Source: Bacteroidales bacterium (GTDB lineage Bacteria > Bacteroidota > Bacteroidia > Bacteroidales > UBA7960). Taken from it: 64,000 nucleotides of DNA. The notes beneath the pieces are model-generated. The model saw nothing but the letters and a program-made list of their open reading frames with translations. It ran no database searches and was not told the origin of the DNA. Positions 61,926-64,000 of this stretch are shown here, in pieces; the stretch's first letter is position 1, and each line of letters starts with the position of its first letter. A program made the position numbers and the translations under genes. The DNA is taken from positions 22,781-86,780 of the forward strand of contig SKRM01000009.1 of the NCBI GenBank assembly GCA_007118495.1. The letters run 5' to 3'.

Positions 61926-61951
61926 AAAAAAAGGGCCCTTTTATGGGGCCC
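61926..61951 (-). terminator. Second GC hairpin with U-tract before pheA
   Basis: On the minus strand GGGCCC, 7 nt, GGGCCC and then seven T. Each arm is itself palindromic. The T-tract ends 14 nt before the pheA ATG, so it could act as a second terminator or mask the translation start. Confidence 0.6.
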
Positions 61952-61959
61952 CAGTTAAT

Positions 61960-61982
61960 AAAAAACCCCGCTGTTGCGGGGT
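61960..61982 (-). terminator. Attenuator terminator of the aromatic operon
   Basis: On the minus strand ACCCCGC and GCGGGGT form a 7-bp stem with a 4-nt loop and run into a six-T tract. Its 5' arm overlaps the ACCAGACCCC segment (61987-61978) that can pair with the leader peptide's GGGGTTTGGT. Confidence 0.85.
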
Positions 61983-62019
61983 CTGGTCTTTATAATTGCT
62001 TTCTGTTGCTATGCATAAA

Positions 62020-62088
62020 CTACCAAACCCCTTTGTTTCCAAAGTAGTAAAAGTAGAAAGCATATGCAGACAGATTCAACATGGTCAT
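62020..62088 (-). CDS. Aromatic (Tyr/Phe) leader peptide of the pheA operon, 22 codons
   Basis: Minus-strand ORF from ATG 62088 (a second ATG is at 62082) to TAG. Residues 9-16 are YAFYFYYF, and the final residue is W22: four Tyr, three Phe and one Trp in 22. The codons after the run (AAA-GGG-GTT-TGG) contain GGGGTTTGGT (62031-62022, running into the stop), which is complementary over 10 bp, with one G-U pair, to ACCAGACCCC (61987-61978) at the terminator's 5' side. Stalling on Tyr or Phe codons would free it to form an antiterminator; completing the peptide would cover it. The frame's composition and position make chance unlikely. Confidence 0.85.
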   Translation of the reverse strand: MTMLNLSAYAFYFYYFGNKGVW

Positions 62089-62103
62089 GGTTTTATGCGA
62101 TTG

Positions 62104-62134
62104 CAATGTTAGTGTATTTATTTTATTTCGCAAA
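62104..62134 (-). promoter_or_regulatory. Promoter of the aromatic operon
   Basis: On the minus strand TTTG (62134-62131) and TAACATTG (62111-62104) are 19 nt apart, matching the Bacteroidetes -33/-7 pattern with one mismatch. Initiation would be about 10 nt before the leader ATG, as expected for an attenuator. Confidence 0.55.
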
Positions 62135-62244
62135 AAAATGCCGGAAAAATATTTCATTTCTTTTATATTTACAGCATATCTTCCTAATAATCAATACTAA
62201 AAAACAAACTAAAATCATCCTTAACCATGCAATCAACCCGACCA

Positions 62245-64000
62245 ATGACTAAAAATCTTTTGTTAACTGGTTTTTTAATGTTGTTTGTGCTGACTCTTTC
62301 GGCACAACAGCGAAGAGCCATGACTCTGGATGATGTGATGGGTTTTCATCATATCAACACCCAGACAATCAATTTTGACGGAAATTGGGTGGCTTTTGCC
62401 GCCTCACCTGACCGCGGAGATGGTTACGGTGTAGTTGTTTCAGCAGATGGCCGTACAACACGCAGAATTGAAAGAGGGGAGCGACCCCAGTTTTCGCCCA
62501 GGGGCAGGTGGGTATTGTTTACAGAACGTCCTCCACTGGCAGAAACTGAGGGGAAAAGACCTGCTGACAGACCCAACAATGCTGCTGTTCTCCTTCACAT
62601 CCGTGACATGGCCGAGACCAGATTTGAAAATGTACGCCAGGCCCGGTTTAGTGAAAGCCAGGATTTTCTATTTGTTCACCACCAGGTGGTAGCCAATGAA
62701 GACCTGTCAAGAGAAATAAATGAAAAACTGCGCAGGGCTGGTTCGCCGCTGATGATTCGCAATCTGGCTACCGGGGCAGAAACCCTGCTTCCTTTTGTAG
62801 ATTCATGGACGGTTGACAGTCTGGCAACCACCATTGTTTTTACCCGCAAAGATACCCTGGAGTCGAATAATGGGCTTTATTATTTATCACTGAGAAACCT
62901 TGCAGGTGAGCCCAGTACGCTCGATACAAATGGGAAAGCCAACTTTGGCAGGTTTACCTGGTTTGAAAAGGAGTCTCGTCTTGCATACATGCGTGCCGAT
63001 GACCTGGATAAAGACACCATTGAAACAGCAGCTCTGTATGTGTGGCGTCCGGGTGATAATGCTCCTGAAATAGTCCTTGGACAGGCTGATGCGCCCTATG
63101 GTCTTTTTCTGCCTTTTGACAACAGACTTGTCTGGACACTTGATGGTCAGCGCTTGTTCGTAGGTTTCAGACCTGATCAGTTTGCTGCCAGTCCGGATGA
63201 AAAACCGGTGTACAGTTCAGTGCTCGATTCCATTAGGGCCGCAGCTGATATTGATATATGGCACGGTGAAGATCCTCTGATCAAAACCCATGAAAAAGCT
63301 ATGTGGAACCAGGTCAGACGTCAAAATCTGATGTCGGTATATCACCTGGCAGACCGCAGGATGGTGAAACTTGCAGATGAATATCTGCATGATGTACAAC
63401 CCGCCCGGGGTGGGGATTTTGTAATTGCATCAACCACTGTGCCCCATACCAGGCGTATCACATGGGAAGGCCGTTTCCGTGACGTATATGTCATGAATGT
63501 GCATACAGGCGAAAGACAACTGGTGCTTGAAGAGTCAGAAGACATGACTTTGCTTTCACCCAATGGCCGTTACCTGCTTTATTTCCATCAGGAAAACTGG
63601 CATGTATTTAATACCGCAACAGGTGAGCACATGAACCTGACTGCTGCAATGGATGTACCGTTTTACAGCGAAACCCATGACCGCCCCTCAGCACTTCCAA
63701 GCTATCGCATTGCCGGATGGATGGAAGATGGTCAGTCTGTACTGATATACGATCGCTATGATATATGGCATGCCAACCTGACCAACGGTGAGATGCGGAA
63801 TGTAACAGGTGGGCAGGGTCGTGAGACACAAACTGTCATGCGGATCCGCAGAATGGATGATGAACCACTGTTCGGTCGCAGAGATGAAGTGTTTATTGAA
63901 GGCTTCAATGAGCAGACCAAAGTCAGAGCTATTTATACCGCCAGGCTTGATCGCCAGGGGGTGAGTCTGGCAATGGATGTGGGACAGAATCTTCGGCTGA
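62245..64000 (+). CDS. S9-type (prolyl oligopeptidase-like) peptidase, N-terminal part, cut by window end
   Basis: The frame is open to the window end, giving about 585 visible residues. ATG 62245 (MTKNLLLTGFLMLFVLTLSAQQ) gives a clean signal peptide; 62227 is an alternative adding six residues. The visible part is a beta-propeller-like repeat region (TLDDVMGFHHINTQTINFDG, ASPDRGDGYGVVVSADGR, ERPQFSPRGRWVLFTERPP). This matches Bacteroidetes exported S9 peptidases, whose catalytic alpha/beta-hydrolase domain would lie beyond 64000, so the catalytic residues cannot be checked. Confidence 0.75.
   Translation, partial: MTKNLLLTGFLMLFVLTLSAQQRRAMTLDDVMGFHHINTQTINFDGNWVAFAASPDRGDGYGVVVSADGRTTRRIERGERPQFSPRGRWVLFTERPPLAETEGKRPADRPNNAAVLLHIRDMAETRFENVRQARFSESQDFLFVHHQVVANEDLSREINEKLRRAGSPLMIRNLATGAETLLPFVDSWTVDSLATTIVFTRKDTLESNNGLYYLSLRNLAGEPSTLDTNGKANFGRFTWFEKESRLAYMRADDLDKDTIETAALYVWRPGDNAPEIVLGQADAPYGLFLPFDNRLVWTLDGQRLFVGFRPDQFAASPDEKPVYSSVLDSIRAAADIDIWHGEDPLIKTHEKAMWNQVRRQNLMSVYHLADRRMVKLADEYLHDVQPARGGDFVIASTTVPHTRRITWEGRFRDVYVMNVHTGERQLVLEESEDMTLLSPNGRYLLYFHQENWHVFNTATGEHMNLTAAMDVPFYSETHDRPSALPSYRIAGWMEDGQSVLIYDRYDIWHANLTNGEMRNVTGGQGRETQTVMRIRRMDDEPLFGRRDEVFIEGFNEQTKVRAIYTARLDRQGVSLAMDVGQNLRL

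Noticed and set aside
62064-62252. 62-codon plus-strand ORF rich in aromatic and hydrophobic residues (MQTDSTWSWFYAIAML...)
   Set aside because: It is antisense to the aromatic leader peptide and its promoter. The aromatic content comes from the local AT-rich sequence. The minus-strand frame has better context (promoter, terminator, pheA).
1-64000. tRNA, rRNA, CRISPR arrays, insertion sequences, known riboswitches
   Set aside because: None was recognised on reading either strand. A dedicated tRNA/Rfam scan would be needed to exclude small RNAs fully.

Overview
This 64 kb window looks like a chromosomal segment of a Bacteroidota (Bacteroidales/Marinilabiliales-like) bacterium. The evidence is a complete sprF/porP-gldK-gldL-gldM-gldN type IX secretion cluster, a DUF3098 gene next to ftsX and uppP, a DAHP synthase-chorismate mutase fusion of the kind known from Bacteroidetes, and many upstream regions with the TAnnTTTG -7 promoter box of this phylum. 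No rRNA, tRNA, CRISPR array, insertion sequence or prophage was seen. Nearly every gene is a housekeeping gene.

Layout. 1-3380: an edge-truncated P-loop ATPase gene overlapping an MscS-like channel gene. 3364-7966 (-): polyprenyl synthase, glycyl-tRNA synthetase, a lipid kinase and asd. 8062-10671 (+): a large secreted lamin-tail-domain protein. 10686-18807: comF, two tandem coiled-coil membrane paralogues, pheT, a LolC/E-type permease, a methyltransferase and rbfA. 19137-22200 (+): class I and class II fumarases side by side. 22255-28013 (-): the T9SS cluster. 28150-35749: an arginase-fold protein with degraded metal ligands, topA, miaB, ispD, queA and truB. 35752-44696: uppP, DUF3098, ftsX, DUF2207, dprA, chaN-like, cdd, a YtxH/holin-like envelope trio and a phosphoesterase. 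44789-47711 (+): an SDR and a DUF255 protein. 47708-61911 (-): two adjoining amino-acid operons. 62245-64000 (+): the N-terminal part of an S9-type peptidase, cut by the window edge.

The main result is regulatory. The aromatic operon (pheA-tyrA-DAHP synthase/chorismate mutase-aroB-aroE-aroA-aroC) and the histidine operon (hisG-hisD-hisCB-hisH-hisA-hisF-hisIE) are each preceded by what reads as ribosome-mediated transcription attenuation. Upstream of pheA is a 22-codon leader with a Tyr/Phe run (7 aromatic residues in 8 codons, plus a terminal Trp) followed by an intrinsic terminator. Leader codons just after the run can form a 10-bp antiterminator with the terminator's 5' side. Upstream of hisG there are two consecutive modules, each with a short leader peptide containing five His codons, a segment complementary to the next terminator's 5' arm, and a U-tailed terminator. 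The two His modules lie in series, so polymerase must pass two histidine checkpoints. No separate aro terminator was seen, so aro transcripts would also run into the His checkpoints.

Other points of note: an in-frame fusion of histidinol-phosphate aminotransferase with imidazoleglycerol-phosphate dehydratase (no histidinol phosphatase in the cluster); an arginase-fold probable pseudoenzyme beside the T9SS cluster; an ATPase/MscS gene pair; a duplicated coiled-coil envelope protein; and an 8-nt periodic C-rich repeat directly before the class I fumarase start codon. All calls are from reading the sequence; no database searches or folding programs were run.
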